From: Citrus sinensis
Taxonomy: Eukaryota; Streptophyta; Magnoliopsida; Sapindales; Rutaceae
Length of the DNA stretch: 64,000 nucleotides
Assembly: GCF_022201045.2 (NCBI RefSeq)
Contig: NC_068561.1
Coordinates: forward strand, 16,928,501 to 16,992,500
Direction: 5' to 3'
The notes beneath the pieces are model-generated. The model saw nothing but the letters and a program-made list of their open reading frames with translations, was not told the DNA's origin and ran no database searches. Shown here piece after piece: positions 36,952-49,431 of the stretch. The stretch's first letter is position 1. Each line of letters opens with the position of its first letter. The translations under genes were made by a program, and so were the position numbers.

Positions 36952-39157
36952 GGCGAGGCAGCTGAGTGTGAGGAGTGTACATACATATTCGTATTCGCTC
37001 TTTCGCACTTGCTTTTTAAAATTAACTACTTTCTCATTTTTACGTTCTACCTTTTAGTGGTGGCGAAAAATGTTGCTTCGCTTTGTACCGTCGCCGCTTG
37101 TCAGGTTCTACTATTATTTTTTTTTAAATTGTTGATTAGTCATTAGTTACGTGCTTATCAGGTTTTGTTAATTCTGATTTACAGGAATTAAATTATTAAA
37201 TAATTTAGACGAGTACTAAGCCGACACGTGCATTGTCACGTAGGCTTCTTCCCTTGGCCTATATTTTTAGCGAAAGGGTATATGTAAATGGAAGCAAGAA
37301 GCCCGTAAAACATACATAATATCTATTTTTTTAATATTTCGCTGAGTGAAAGTGTAAAACAACATGTATATTACAAACTTAAAATGAGTAAATTGTATTT
37401 TCTGGCCCATAAAATATAATTGTTAATTATTTTTGAGTAATAATATAGTTATAAATTCTTATATAATTTTTTTTTATAAACTGATGTGTTATAATTAAAT
37501 TAGTTGGATTAAATATCTCTTGTTCTACATTATCTATTTTTATTATTTTATATTTTTATTCAACTAATGAATTAATGTCAAATTAATTTGTATAAAATAA
37601 ATTTATATAAAAAATTTATACCTATATTATCACTCATTTTGGTGTTCTTATTGGACAAAATTTTAATGTCAGGTTTGAAAGTTGACAATTGTACGAAGAT
37701 TTTGAATATAAACTTTACGTAAATATCACGTGAGTGACTTGGAAATTGTATTAGCTTACGACTCAGTTACATATATGAAAATTTTTAAATACTCCTTGTT
37801 ATATTTTTAAAAAAAAAATCCTTATAAATAGTTTCTAAAAAATTTTCTAAATACTTCTCAAACACGAGATTTTTTATAATATTATTTCAGTATTTTTTTC
37901 AAAGAATTTATCAAAATTCTTTTTTATTAAAATTTAAATACCATCACAGAAGATAATAATAAATTGTAATCGGCAAATAGCAATGCCGGCTTTTTTTTTT
38001 TTTAATGCTTAATTAAGATAGGTGGGAGGTGGGGCCTGGGTATGGCTGCCGTGGAGGTGATTGGGTTGGTGTAATTAAAGGTGCGGATTGCGAGTCGTTT
38101 TCATTATCCAAAAGAGTATGTGAATTTTGCCACGGGTGTGTGACGCTGACGCACTTGTTAAAGGAGGCATTTTTTTTCTACTATTTATGTTCAAAAATTA
38201 CAAAATTCAAATGCAACAATTTTTTCCTTTTTAAGCTCATCCGTGCCGATCTTAGTATAAAAGAATTTGAATTTTTACTAATTATATTTGAAGTCTATTT
38301 GATACCATAGCGTGAGATTCCCGCTTTTATTTTTTTGTGATTCCACTTTGGTTCATTTTTTTTTCATAATTTTTTTAATAATCTTTTTAAGTATGAAAAA
38401 TTAACTATATGAACAATTCGACCGGATCTATATACCAATAATGAAATACGGCTCGCAAAATTGATTTGTGAAGAGTACAAGCAACAATCAAGTTTAATCT
38501 TGTCCCCTTATTATGTAGCAATTCATAATGGTAGGGATTTCAAAAATTAATTAATCCTTTCTTACACCTAAGGGTAACTCCCATTTTGAAATTCAGTAAG
38601 AGATAAATGAACACATAAACCCTTAGTTTGCCACCAACTAGCGTCGATTTATTCGAAGAAATAACTTCAAATGAAACGGTTATAATAAGTATCACAACAT
38701 TTCTATGGTCCGTTAAACATTCTTTCATGTAATTAATTCGAGGTGTTCAAAATAAATTGACACGTTATGATATTTATTTTGCTTGTTTTGAAATTTGAAT
38801 AGAGCAACAACGACATCACCAAGTAATTAATTTATAAGATAAAAAGAAAAAAAGTGTAAAATTCATCGTACAAATTGTAATGAATGGTTAACAATTTATT
38901 TTTCCAACCTAATTCAACATTACGCTTGATAAGAAATGGAAAAAGGAGTTTAAAAAAAAGAAAAGAAAAGAAAAAAGACTTTAGGGCAACAAAGAAGCAA
39001 AAGTGTGGCTTAATAATTATTACAAGATGTTTATTGAGAAAGAAAAAAAAAATATTACTAGATGAATGAGACGTGAAGAATTGAGCTAAGAATATGCGTT
39101 TGAAGTGGAAATCGTGTGGGATCGCTTTTGTGGCATATATTTTGACATGTTTAATTT

Positions 39158-39517
39158 GGGCAAGTTTTAATTATTTTTTTTAATATTGATTGCACATTAC
39201 ATTATTGTATCACACTGATATTTACAGTTGTTATTACATACACTGATATTTATAATCAGATATACATAATTGAGACTTATATTATTACATTAAATATGTG
39301 AAGTACAAGTAATCCTCACAGAGGAATGATGTCTTTGCTCTACTCGTATTTCACAAGGGAGAAAGATTTGTAAATAAACTCCACACAATTATGCATAATA
39401 CTTAATTGAGAGAGTTTTGAGTCCATAAGAACTTGAACCCCTACCCTCATAATCTTTCTTATTGTCAATAAGAGTAAAGATTCACCATTAGGGTAAAGGT
39501 CCGGGCGAGTTTAATTA
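39158..39517 (-). mobile_element. SINE copy with imperfect target-site duplication
   Basis: Read on the minus strand it starts GGACCTTTACCCTAATGGTG, has box B-like GGGGTTCAAGTTCTTATG, passes through AAATACGAGTAGAGC and AAGTCTCAATTATGT, and ends in an A-rich tail. GGGCAAGTTTTAATTA (39158-39173) and GGGCGAGTTTAATTA (39503-39517) flank it. The body matches the copy at 16738-17092, and its head matches the element at 60636-61238. Confidence 0.8.
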
Positions 39518-40906
39518 GAACTTAGAAAAACGATGAATTGCATGAGCATGACGATGCACAAATCAACTTATCGGATTGGCGAACAGCTAGACACCATTAG
39601 AAAATAATGCATGTGCTTTTTGAAAGCATTTTATCTTTTATTCTACAATTTGGTCCATGTTTTCTCCATTTCCTTTTTGACACGAAGTGCATGTTGCGTT
39701 GTGGAATCTTCGATTCAAACTAAAAGGCTAATAATCAAATCAATTTGATTAACGAGCTTTATTTTTTCGTTTTTGATTGAATGAGGTTATTCACGTATTT
39801 TTTTTCTTAAATATTATCATCACATGTGGTCGTATTATTTCTGTTAATGACCGTACAATGGTCCATTTACATAAAGAAAAGAAAAGAAAATAAAATGTGT
39901 CTTAACACTAAAATTTATTAATTTTTTCTTTATATTTTTTCAGCTGTAAACTGACCTACGTTACATATAACACAAACGATGTTTCTTGAACAAACCTATC
40001 CAATCCTTTACTTATATTTTACATCGCTTCACTCCAGTGGAAATTTTCTTATCTAATTAAATTTGAGTTTGAATTGGAACTTAATTATAGTAAGCTGAAA
40101 AAGACAAACAAGCAACTAAGATAAGCTTGTGAGCTGTAACTGATCATTTTTATAATGCTGGTCCCTGTAAACAAGTATGGGGAAATGAAATCTCACCCAT
40201 ATGATCAATAATAAAATGTGCGTGTGTACATAAAAACCTCCTAAATTTATACAACCCAACACGTGGCATTTGAGACAGCTAGATTCTGTACTTAAAAATT
40301 CAGAATAGATTATAGGACCATATGTTGATGTTTTTAAAACTTACGAAAGGAAAAGACAAGAAATTTTGCAATTTCTTATGTATGATTTGTACAACACAAT
40401 GTGATGTGTTTTCCACTTTACATTAACTCAGTTTTGGTGTTTTATATTTGAAACTTTTCGATGTTGGTTGGTTTAACTGAGAAAGGTAACTTCAGAAGCT
40501 GACAAAAATTTAAATTGTATTTTATATTGAATTCTTAAGCATAATGATACCGATAGTACAAATAATTTAGTTGAGTGTGGAAAAAAGTTATTAATAGAAA
40601 GCTTTGATGTCCTTTTGAGCCCTTCTCACGATATTATTAATATAGTCGAGTAATATAATGCATACTTTACCGGGTTGAGACGTCGTGTGTGTGTGTGTAT
40701 TTTGCATAATATGAGCTTTTATTTCTCATGTGATACTAATATCTTATGTTATATAAATTTTGAGCCTAAAGTAATTTGCATGGGGGAAATGAGAGTAGTA
40801 GATGATTTTTTTTTATAAAAAAAAAAAAAAACACCGGAAGTTGGGGGGACTCTTACCAATAATATAAATCAGAAACTGAAATGTATATGTAAGGAGAGAG
40901 GCATAG

Positions 40907-41799
40907 ACCAAGACTAGGGATGGCAATTGTACCCGCAAACCCGCAAACCCGTCCAAACCCACCCGCCAAAACCCGCCCGTTGCGGGTAATTTTATCCGTT
41001 GCGGGCGGGTTTAGTATTATAAATTAAAACCCGCACATGGATGCGGGTGGGTTTGGTATTAACCTTATACCCGGTGGATACCCGCATGGATATCCACCAA
41101 ACCCGCAATAATTTTTTTCAAATATTTTTAATTTAATTTAAATATAAAAATATATAAAGAAAATAATGTAATTAATCAAATTACCAAATAGCCAAAGGCT
41201 CAAAGTTGTGTATGTGTGTATATGGCTCATCTCTTATTCTAAAATCATAACCTAAAGAAAACTAAAGGCATTTCCCTTCGAATTAGTATTTGAAAATATT
41301 AATCTTAATTATTATTATAGGCATTGTGTTAGATGGGTGCTTATGGTGATGAATAAAATAAATATATTCTCTTTGATCTTGTTTTAAATGATAATATGAA
41401 ATGTAATTATTATTTTTAGATATTAATTTGTCTTTTTTAAATAGATTTGTATAATTTATACTTAAATTTGAGAATTTGTGTTGAATTGATGTGGAAATTT
41501 TAATTTTTCATTTACATTGTTTAAATATAAAATTGAATATTTATATGGAATTTGAGGTTATTATTATAAATTTATATATTAAATATTTGTGATTTTAAAT
41601 ACGGAAACCCGCAAAAAATCCGCCGGATACCATTGCGGGTTTGGTAATTGTTAAAACCCGCTGCGGGTGGGTTTTTTTAAAAAAATTAAAACCCGCTGCG
41701 GGTTGCGGGTGGGTTTGGTAATTTAAATTTTGTGCGGGTTTGGGTTTGGTAATGGCAAACCCGCTGCGGGCGGTGCCCATTGCCATCCCTAACCAAGAC
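40907..41799. mobile_element. Complete non-autonomous hAT-type element, 877 bp
   Basis: A perfect 8-bp target-site duplication ACCAAGAC at 40907-40914 and 41792-41799 flanks the element at 40915-41791. The ends are TAGGGATGGCAATTG and, inverted, TAGGGATGGCAATGG, typical hAT termini. About 180 bp at each end is packed with ACCCGC/GCGGGT repeats in both orientations, as expected for subterminal transposase-binding arrays. The centre (about 41100-41600) is AT-rich with no transposase ORF. Confidence 0.93.
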
Positions 41800-41889
41800 T
41801 TCTATAGAAAATGAAAAAAAAAAAAAAAGAATAACCAAGAATAAATGAAATAGAAAGTTAAATTACTAGCGCCTAACATGAGAAACAAT

Positions 41890-42150
41890 CTATGCATTCA
41901 AATGGAGAATACCAGATAAGTCAGCGGAAAGATCATGGGAAGAGGAAAAGTGCTTGCTGACGTGCTGAGAACAGGCCCAATTGGCCAAAAAATCAGCAGC
42001 ATAGGTGGCCTCGCGTAGCACACGTCTGACGAAAATAGATGAAGATGACAAGTGAGAGCACACGCGACGCAAAAAGTAAGCGCACTCCCAACGAACAAGA
42101 CCTCGAGAATGGATCCAAGAAACAACTGTAGCCGAATTCGACTCCACCTC
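41890..42150 (-). pseudogene. Fragment of LINE-type reverse transcriptase RNase H domain
   Basis: The minus-strand reading includes ESNSATVVSWIHSRG, a middle SSSIFVRRVLREATYAAD and FLANWAC. These match the C-terminal part of the RNase H-like domain (RVT_3) common in plant non-LTR retrotransposon proteins. The reverse transcriptase part is absent and no methionine with a promoter is evident, so it is a relic. Confidence 0.65.
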
Positions 42151-42991
42151 ATTTTTATTATTTCATATCTCTTTTAGGGTATTTTGCACATTTCTCATTG
42201 CCTTTAGGATGCCTAAGTAATTATGCAACTATAGGATATAAGTAGATAAATACGATACTCACGAAGCATATATTATTTAATTAAATTATGAAATAAATAA
42301 AAATATCTTTACAGAGATATTTAATTTGATATGTGTTTTTTTTTTCTTTTTTCTCTCTGGAAGACAATTTGATTTGTGTTGGACGAAAGGGAATAAGATT
42401 TCTGATCTCTCCACCTATACTGTGTCTGTATGATTCGCTTAACTTGTACCATCATAACAGAAGATATGCGCTGCCAAATTGCTTTTAAATTCCCATAAAA
42501 TTCCTCTTTTAAAATTGTTTCTGACATTAATAGTTTCACTTTCGCAGTAGCATTAACGAACGTCGTCACAGGAGCATGTGGCTACAGAATCACATTCCCC
42601 GAATCCCTGTGGGCATGTTGGCAGAAAGATTGGGATGGAGAATGCGGAATATTTGTTAGGCTTCAAACAAAGCAACTGTAATTTCAATAATTATACATCC
42701 ATAAATTGTTGCATAAATTTTATTGTTATAATCTGAGATGGCGGGTTAGTGGCATGAGGTGATTGTTTGTTTGAAACCTGAAAAGTATCACACCCCATAT
42801 AATTATTTTTCTTAAACTGCATTTTTTTCACTCAGAAGAATGTAATTGTGTTGTTGTTGTTGTTGTTATTTGTGGGTGTCGTTTAATTGGGATGATAAAT
42901 TTTATTGTGTTGAAAATAAGAGGTTCAAAGTTTAAATTCTTATTGTACTAATGTGGAGAAAACTTATTGAAATTCAGTCAATTAAATTATT

Positions 42992-43689
42992 AAGGTGGCA
43001 TTTATTTTTTATCTGAAATATGAATGGATTTGAATTAATAATTTTGAATTGAATTGAATGTATGAATCCAAATGATATATTTTTTTTTTTGTCTGAATTG
43101 CTAAAAACAAATATTAAGTTGTTTTTTAACTTAAAAAATCTGAAAACTAGTATTTTTACATTTGTACCCTTATAAATTATAAATTATAAATAAATAATAA
43201 ACATCTCAAATAACTTAAATAAAACAACATATTATCATAATATAAATCATATTTAATTGAATACAACCCTTTATATTGTAAATTAGTATATGTCAATCAA
43301 TTTTATTATAGTTCACGATGTTTTTATATGAAAAATCTTCATAAAAAAATATGAAGATAAATAATGCTAATTTGAAGAAAACAAAAGGATAAACATAATA
43401 ATAGTATACCAATATATTATTACAAGTTATACAAATGGGCAATAATGCTAATTATTAAATTTTATTTAAGTAAGGATGAAAATTAATTAATTAGATAGGG
43501 ATATTTTAAAAAATATCTTTTAATGATATTATTAAGACTTTTTAGATTAAGCAAAAAATTAAAAAAATTTGGCTTAATAACTTTATAACTGAAATTTTTT
43601 ATTAAGTTGAAAAAACAAACATATTAATTACTTAACTAATTGAAATTAAGTCCATTAAATCATTAAGTCAAAAAAATAAACAGCCTCTA
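42992..43689. mobile_element. Candidate AT-rich MITE
   Basis: The left end AAGGTGGCATTTATTTTTTA and the inverted right end AGAGGCTGTTTATTTTTTTG are similar and resemble plant hAT MITE termini (GRGGYTGTTTRTTTTT). The interior is AT-rich without coding sequence. I could not define a target duplication. Confidence 0.4.
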
Positions 43690-46357
43690 AGTTAAAAAAA
43701 AAATGATTCCTTAAGGTACCTATATCAATAAAAAGTAATGTTAAACATCTCAACATTTAAGTCCTCATTTGAATCATAACTGATGTGACATTCATCAATT
43801 GGATGGTGGTTTAATAATTCTATAAATTATAAAATTCACCATCTAATAAATAAATGGCATATATCATTAGGACTCAAGTTGGAATTCAAATGTTGGGATT
43901 CCTAATATTATTGATCAATAAAACTTGGGTTAATGTCACCTAGGTAACACTTGTTTCGACATTTATAAAAAATAGGCATATAGGTGATTCTCTATTAGGT
44001 TAGCCATTAAAATTAATAGATTTAGGAACTGAAAATTAAATCGATGATTTTGCCCTCCATTAGTTGATTTATAATTTGTATATACAAGTTTTATTTCAAC
44101 AATACACCACTAAATTGTAAAGAAGATGGAAGTTTGAGATATGTTTGAGATGAGATAGAATGCTTTTACGAAATTTTTATCTTATTTTGCTATGGGAATT
44201 TTCTTGGTTTTGCCTAGATTTATGTTGCAATGGTTATTGATGATAATCAAATTTGAGTTTAAAATTTTGTGTAAGAAAAGACAATTGTTGTCATCTTTTC
44301 TCAATAAAACTTTGCATATAAAAATTATTTCTCTATATAAATTATAAATCAACCGATGAGGGATAAAATAATTTTCAGTACCCATAACTATTAATTTTAA
44401 TGGCAAACTTAACGGAGCATCACCTATATGTTTATTTTAAAAATATTTATCATCTTTTTTATATGCGACGAAACAAGTGACACCCAAGTGATATTAACTC
44501 ATAAAAACTTTCATTATTATAAATTAAAGATATTCTCAATGGTTTATACGTAGTTCTTGTCATATCCCACTTTGAATTTTCCACAGTTGATTACTTGTCG
44601 AAAATTGATGCCAAATTCATATTTCTAACAATATTCTTTGAAATAATACCAAGTTCTCGTTTCTTCAAGAATTGCGTTAATGGAAATAAGCTTGGCTGTG
44701 AGGGACCTGTAAGACCATCAACTCAAGACTATTACAAATTTGCGACAGTTGAAAGATTGATGCCCAAATTCACTTTCTTCTCTTGGATTCTCTTTGGCTC
44801 GCTGACACAAATTTGGGAACTCAGATCAACTCGTTATCAATCCAATATCATAGATTCGAATAAATTAAGTTAAAAAGTTGTGGCAATGATACAAAGTTAG
44901 GTGTGTATGGATCACTTAATAATTTAGACAGAGATTGGATCTTGCGAAGAATCCCGTCGGGATAGAGAGATTGTTTATTTAATGCATAATATCTCATCAA
45001 CATATTATTTATTCATTGTTGGTCATAAAATCCAAAACCCCTTTGTGGAGGAAGGATTTCATTAATCCGTGGGATGTCTAGTGGAAGGTCAAATCGTAAG
45101 CTGCTTTCTCGAAGTATAATTCTTGGCTATATGCTCCTAGAAAAGTTTTCACAAAGGTGGATAATATCATCTATCAATACCTAATTGAACTGTACATGCT
45201 ACCAAAATTATTTCTCATAAAACAATCACTTTGCCCGTGAGCTAATTCTTTTTGGATTCTAATCCAAAAACTTCAGATTTTATAAATAGTTGTAATTGAT
45301 AAATTCATTAACTTTTCTGTTAGGGCAAAAAAAAAATCATTGGCTTTGTTGGTTGTATGCATTATTGCAGTCGAGAAGATAGATATTTACCTTATATTTA
45401 TTACTTTTTGGAGTTTGATTTAGGAAGAGTCTTTGTTTTGCACTCCAAGACCAAAAGCATTAGAATTTTGGACCAAGTTCTTGCCTTCGCTGGTTGCTGC
45501 AACTTCAGTTTTTGTTTACGGTTTTGTGGAAGCATTTTGGAAGCAAATGCGTTAGAAAATAAGGGATCAGTTTTGGAATATGAGAGGATCTGTTGAGTAA
45601 AATAAATATTTATAATTTTAGTGATGGATGTACAAAGAAAATGATTTTAAAGCGTGAAAATTTTGTTTCAAATAGGCTCTTCCTTTTATTTTAGTAGGGG
45701 TGATATATTGATAAGAAAATAAATAGTGGTAGTGGTGGTGATAATAATGATAAACTTATTGTTGATGAAGTAACGGCGGTGATGGTTAGATAGAGGGGGA
45801 GAGATATAAAAATAATAATAATATTTTTTTTAATTTTTAATAAGGATAATTTTAAAAATAATAAGAAAAATTAGAAATAGAGTCTGATAAAGTAATTTGT
45901 GGGGTCGGATATCATTTACTCAATCTTAAAAAAAAAAAAATCGAAACACGCTCTTTTTTTTGGGGGGGGGGGGGGGGGGGAGGGCGAAGAAGAATGCAAG
46001 TTCCGGAACATTTAACTCTTGAAGAAAGAGTTGAGCTATTAGCAACCCGAAAAAATTCTTGTAAAACCCCTAAATTCTATATTTTATATTTTTAACCTTA
46101 ATTAAATTATATGAAAAATATACATTCCAATATTTATAAAAATATTAATTTTCTAAGGGCTTCCAATTTTTGTAAGTGAAAATCATTCTATATGACACAA
46201 ACGGTTATTTTAATTTCGTTCTTCAAAATCTTCAACTTTTATAAAAGATTGTTTCCCTCTTCTGTTAAAGTGGCCTTTTTCTCTTGAATTGACTACTGAC
46301 TAATTAAAATTTTACTTATTGCTTTCGATCTTTTGATTGAAGCATGCATGATGATAG

Positions 46358-47060
46358 GTGGTGTTTGGTTGGGAGGAGATAACAGAGAAGATGAAAGAAA
46401 TTTAAATTTTATTTTTATTTTTATTGTTTGGTTGGACAAAATATATAATAATTTAATTTTTATTAGAATTTAATATTAATTATAATATAGAATTTAAATT
46501 CCACACCAAGTAGTGAAAAATTTAAATTCCTCTTACGTTGGAAACTAAAGTTTTCAAAATTACCCTTCAATTTTGTTTAACTTGTTTAATGCCATTAATA
46601 ATTATTATTTATAATTTTATTTTATTGATTTAATATTATAAATAATTAAATATTAATTAAATTTAATAAATGATTTAAGAAACTTAACAAAATAAATAAA
46701 CTTATTTATTTATATTATTTAATATGAAAATATAAAAATACTAATTAACTGTCATCAGACCTCCGCCTGACGTTGCCAAACCACCGCCGGACTTCGTCGG
46801 AAGTCATCTGACCTCCGCCGGATGCTGCTGGAAAGTCGCGGGACTGCCATAACTAATATAAATAGTTTAATATTTAAGGTAAATGATAAATTTGTCTAAA
46901 GAAAAAAAAATCGTTATGCCTTTCCTTGTTAAATTTTATATCAAACCAAACAATGAAATCTAATTTTACTTCTCTTCTCCACTCTTTTCTTCTCCCATCC
47001 TCTTCATTCCACTCTTTTACTCTCCTATGTTTTCCTCAAACCAAGCATGGCCATAGAGTT
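46358..47060. mobile_element. Candidate MITE with a GC-rich core
   Basis: The left end GGTGTTTGGTTGGGAGGAGA and the inverted right end ATGCTTGGTTTGAGGAAAAC form imperfect inverted repeats. The interior is AT-rich except for a CCGCCGGA-rich block at about 46755-46850, with repeats of GACCTCCGCC and GAMGT. No transposase is seen. Confidence 0.45.
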
Positions 47061-47343
47061 GAAACATTTCACTCTTTTAACTTATTGCGACAAATTTTTT
47101 TCCTTGCACAGTGTTTATGGTAAAGAAAGAGGACAAGGTCATTTATGGAATTCAAGTGAGTTTACTTAGAATGATAGTGATTTTACTTTATGTTTTAGTG
47201 GGTGTATTTAGAAAAATGGGTTGAGTAGATGTTTGCAGCTCTACTCTTAAATAAATTAGCCTTCAGTTTTTATTTGCGCTTGAGCGAGGAGTGGTGCTAT
47301 TAGCATCCTTTTGTTTTCCTCATAAAACCCCACTTTTCAATTA

Positions 47344-48203
47344 ATGGTGTATTTACTTGTTGAATTGAGAAATTAAAATTATTTACGTGTGTACTTCACA
47401 AAATAAAATTGGAAATAAAAATCGAAATAATGGGGCTCACCCTAATTTTGTAACACTAATTTTGTAAATCAGTCTCTCGTTCTCATGACTGACCATTTGA
47501 CCCCCAACAAAATTAAAAATACCCATTTTGTACTCAATTAAAAAAAAGGAACGAATCAGACTTTTGCAAGATCGATTTGCTATCGACGAGAAGCAGAAGC
47601 CATGATCGTCGCATGCTGGTCGTCGAACGCAACAGAGTCAGTTGTCGTGCATCATCATCACACACATCACCATTGCACGCTATGCAAATCGTCAGCCTCG
47701 CTCCACTGATCGTCACTTGTCGTCTGCAGTACCCCTCGATCGTCGCTGCCACTCTCCGAACTTCACTGCTACTTGTCAATAAAAAAGTTGCTGCCGTCAC
47801 TGTTGCTTGCCGGTGATTTATAATTTTGTTGTTATGATGATGATGATGATAATAATAATAATATTTCATTAATATAAAATATAATAATGATAATAATTAT
47901 TTTTGTCATGTATATTATTATTATTATTATTATTGACAATAATTTTTAATAACAACAATAATTATAATTATTACAGTAAATAATAATAAAAACAACAAAA
48001 ATTAAATAAGGGCATTTTAGTAACTTAAAATAATCTATTTTGATTCTGAAAGACTGAAACGAAGTAAACACATTAATGGTAATCTAGTTTATTTCAATTA
48101 ATAAAGTTTAAGTAAACAACTTATTTTAATTCTCATTCATCATTCTCATTCTAATCCATTCTTATTCTTGTCTGTTCTGATTTTTATTTAGTAAATGCAC
48201 CAT
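47344..48203. mobile_element. Trinucleotide-rich MITE-like element, copy 2
   Basis: The ends are ATGGTGTATTTACT (47344) and, inverted, ATGGTGCATTTACT (to 48203). The core contains a GC-rich block (about 47560-47815), then GATGATGATGATGAT, AAT/ATT arrays and TAAGGGCATTTTAGTAA. The same block order occurs at about 22890-23412, defining a family. Confidence 0.6.
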
Positions 48204-49431
48204 AAAAGTCTTTTAATTTAATTTAATTTTTAAAATATTAAAAAGTTGTCAACGTCATACTTCTAAATAATTTTTAAAAATATTAAATATTTTTTATAGA
48301 TTTTTAAAACCCACTTTACAATCAAATTAAACTTGTACATAGCTTAATAATATCAATGTCATACTTATAAGATACAATATTTATTAATTCTATAAGAAAT
48401 TTAAAATTTTCTTAATTTTAATTGAGATGCATTATGTATTTCAGTTGATAGCAATAATTTTTTCCCTCAAATATTTTTTCTCTTTTATTTTTCTTGCGGG
48501 GTCTAGAATAGAATAAAAATAAATTCTATAATATTCTCTTAAAATCTATAAAAAAAATTTAAAATTAACTTGCTGAAAAATAAAAACTGATAAATTCATG
48601 ACGGATTTGGAGGAGGTCTAGATCTTTATTTTATTTTATTTTATTTTGTGGATTTGATATGGATCAAAATCATAGCCTCATGATGAATTTAAAATAGATA
48701 CAAATCTTTTTTTTTGTGGTCATGAATCTAAATAGAGAGTATTGTTGACCCAACTTATATGTATTTCATTGCCATCCCTACTAATTTAAATTTTGGAAAC
48801 CCCATTAATTCAAAAGATTAAAATTAGATTCATAATTCAAAATTTTGAGTTCCAATTGTACTTGCATATAATTTTCCTAAGAGGGAATTTAGGACTGAAA
48901 AATGCAGTAATGAGCCACTGTTTCAACTTTCAACTATGGTTTCAAGGCTTTGACTTCAGGACTTAATCACACGGAGCTGCCTACGTTACAGCATCTGTAC
49001 CTTACGGATGCTGCTTCAGCCAACCCCCCGTCCTTGCATTTGCATTGCTTTTTCTCTGTAAGTCAGGAAACGTGTGCTATTTGCTTTGGGTGTGTATGTT
49101 ACAGATGCTGTAACATAGCAACCTCCCACAACCACGCAAGCGCATCATCATTAACTGGTCCCAGAACCCGGAACCCATAAACCATTTCATGCCACGTTTC
49201 CATACAAAACTCTTAAAACAACATCCACACACACTGGAACATTTCTCCTCTTCTCTCCTCCTATTCTTCCCCACTACGAGCCATTTTAGCTGCCTTGTAA
49301 TAGAATAGAGATAAACAAACTTATCTCCCTTACTTTCACAGTTCTTTCCACTTGATTTCCATTAGAGTCAACGCTCCACCTTCGCTTCAGTTCCCACTAA
49401 AAACGAGAAAGAAAAAAAGTTAAAATTTCAA

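Larger units (their letters stand above)
36758..49431. other. 12.7-kb gene-poor AT-rich intergenic region
   Basis: I find no supportable intact gene between AMPD and CHLG. The region holds a minus-strand SINE (39158-39517), an hAT-type element (40907-41799), a LINE RNase H fragment (41890-42150), MITE-like elements (about 42992-43689, 46358-47060, 47344-48203), microsatellites such as (TG)n near 40690 and (GTT)n near 42855, and a G-run of about 18 near 45965. Stretches 37000-39150 and 43700-46350 show only low-complexity AT-rich DNA. Confidence 0.6.

Noticed and set aside
38029..38310. 93-codon frame starting in a G-rich stretch
   Set aside because: No homology recalled and no promoter or splice context; chance.
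41595..41786. 63-codon minus-strand frame
   Set aside because: It arises from the ACCCGC/GCGGGT arrays of the hAT-type element.
44595..44873. 92-codon plus-strand frame
   Set aside because: No recognisable motif, no conserved splice context and AT-rich surroundings; a weak resemblance to receptor-kinase extracellular regions did not hold up.
45357..45596. 79-codon plus-strand frame
   Set aside because: Considered as a transporter or lectin piece, but no motif supports it.
47577..47816. Open frames of 79 and 111 codons on both strands in a GC-rich block
   Set aside because: The block lies inside a MITE-like element whose relative at 22890-23412 shares the arrangement but not a frame. The open frames reflect GC content and repeats.
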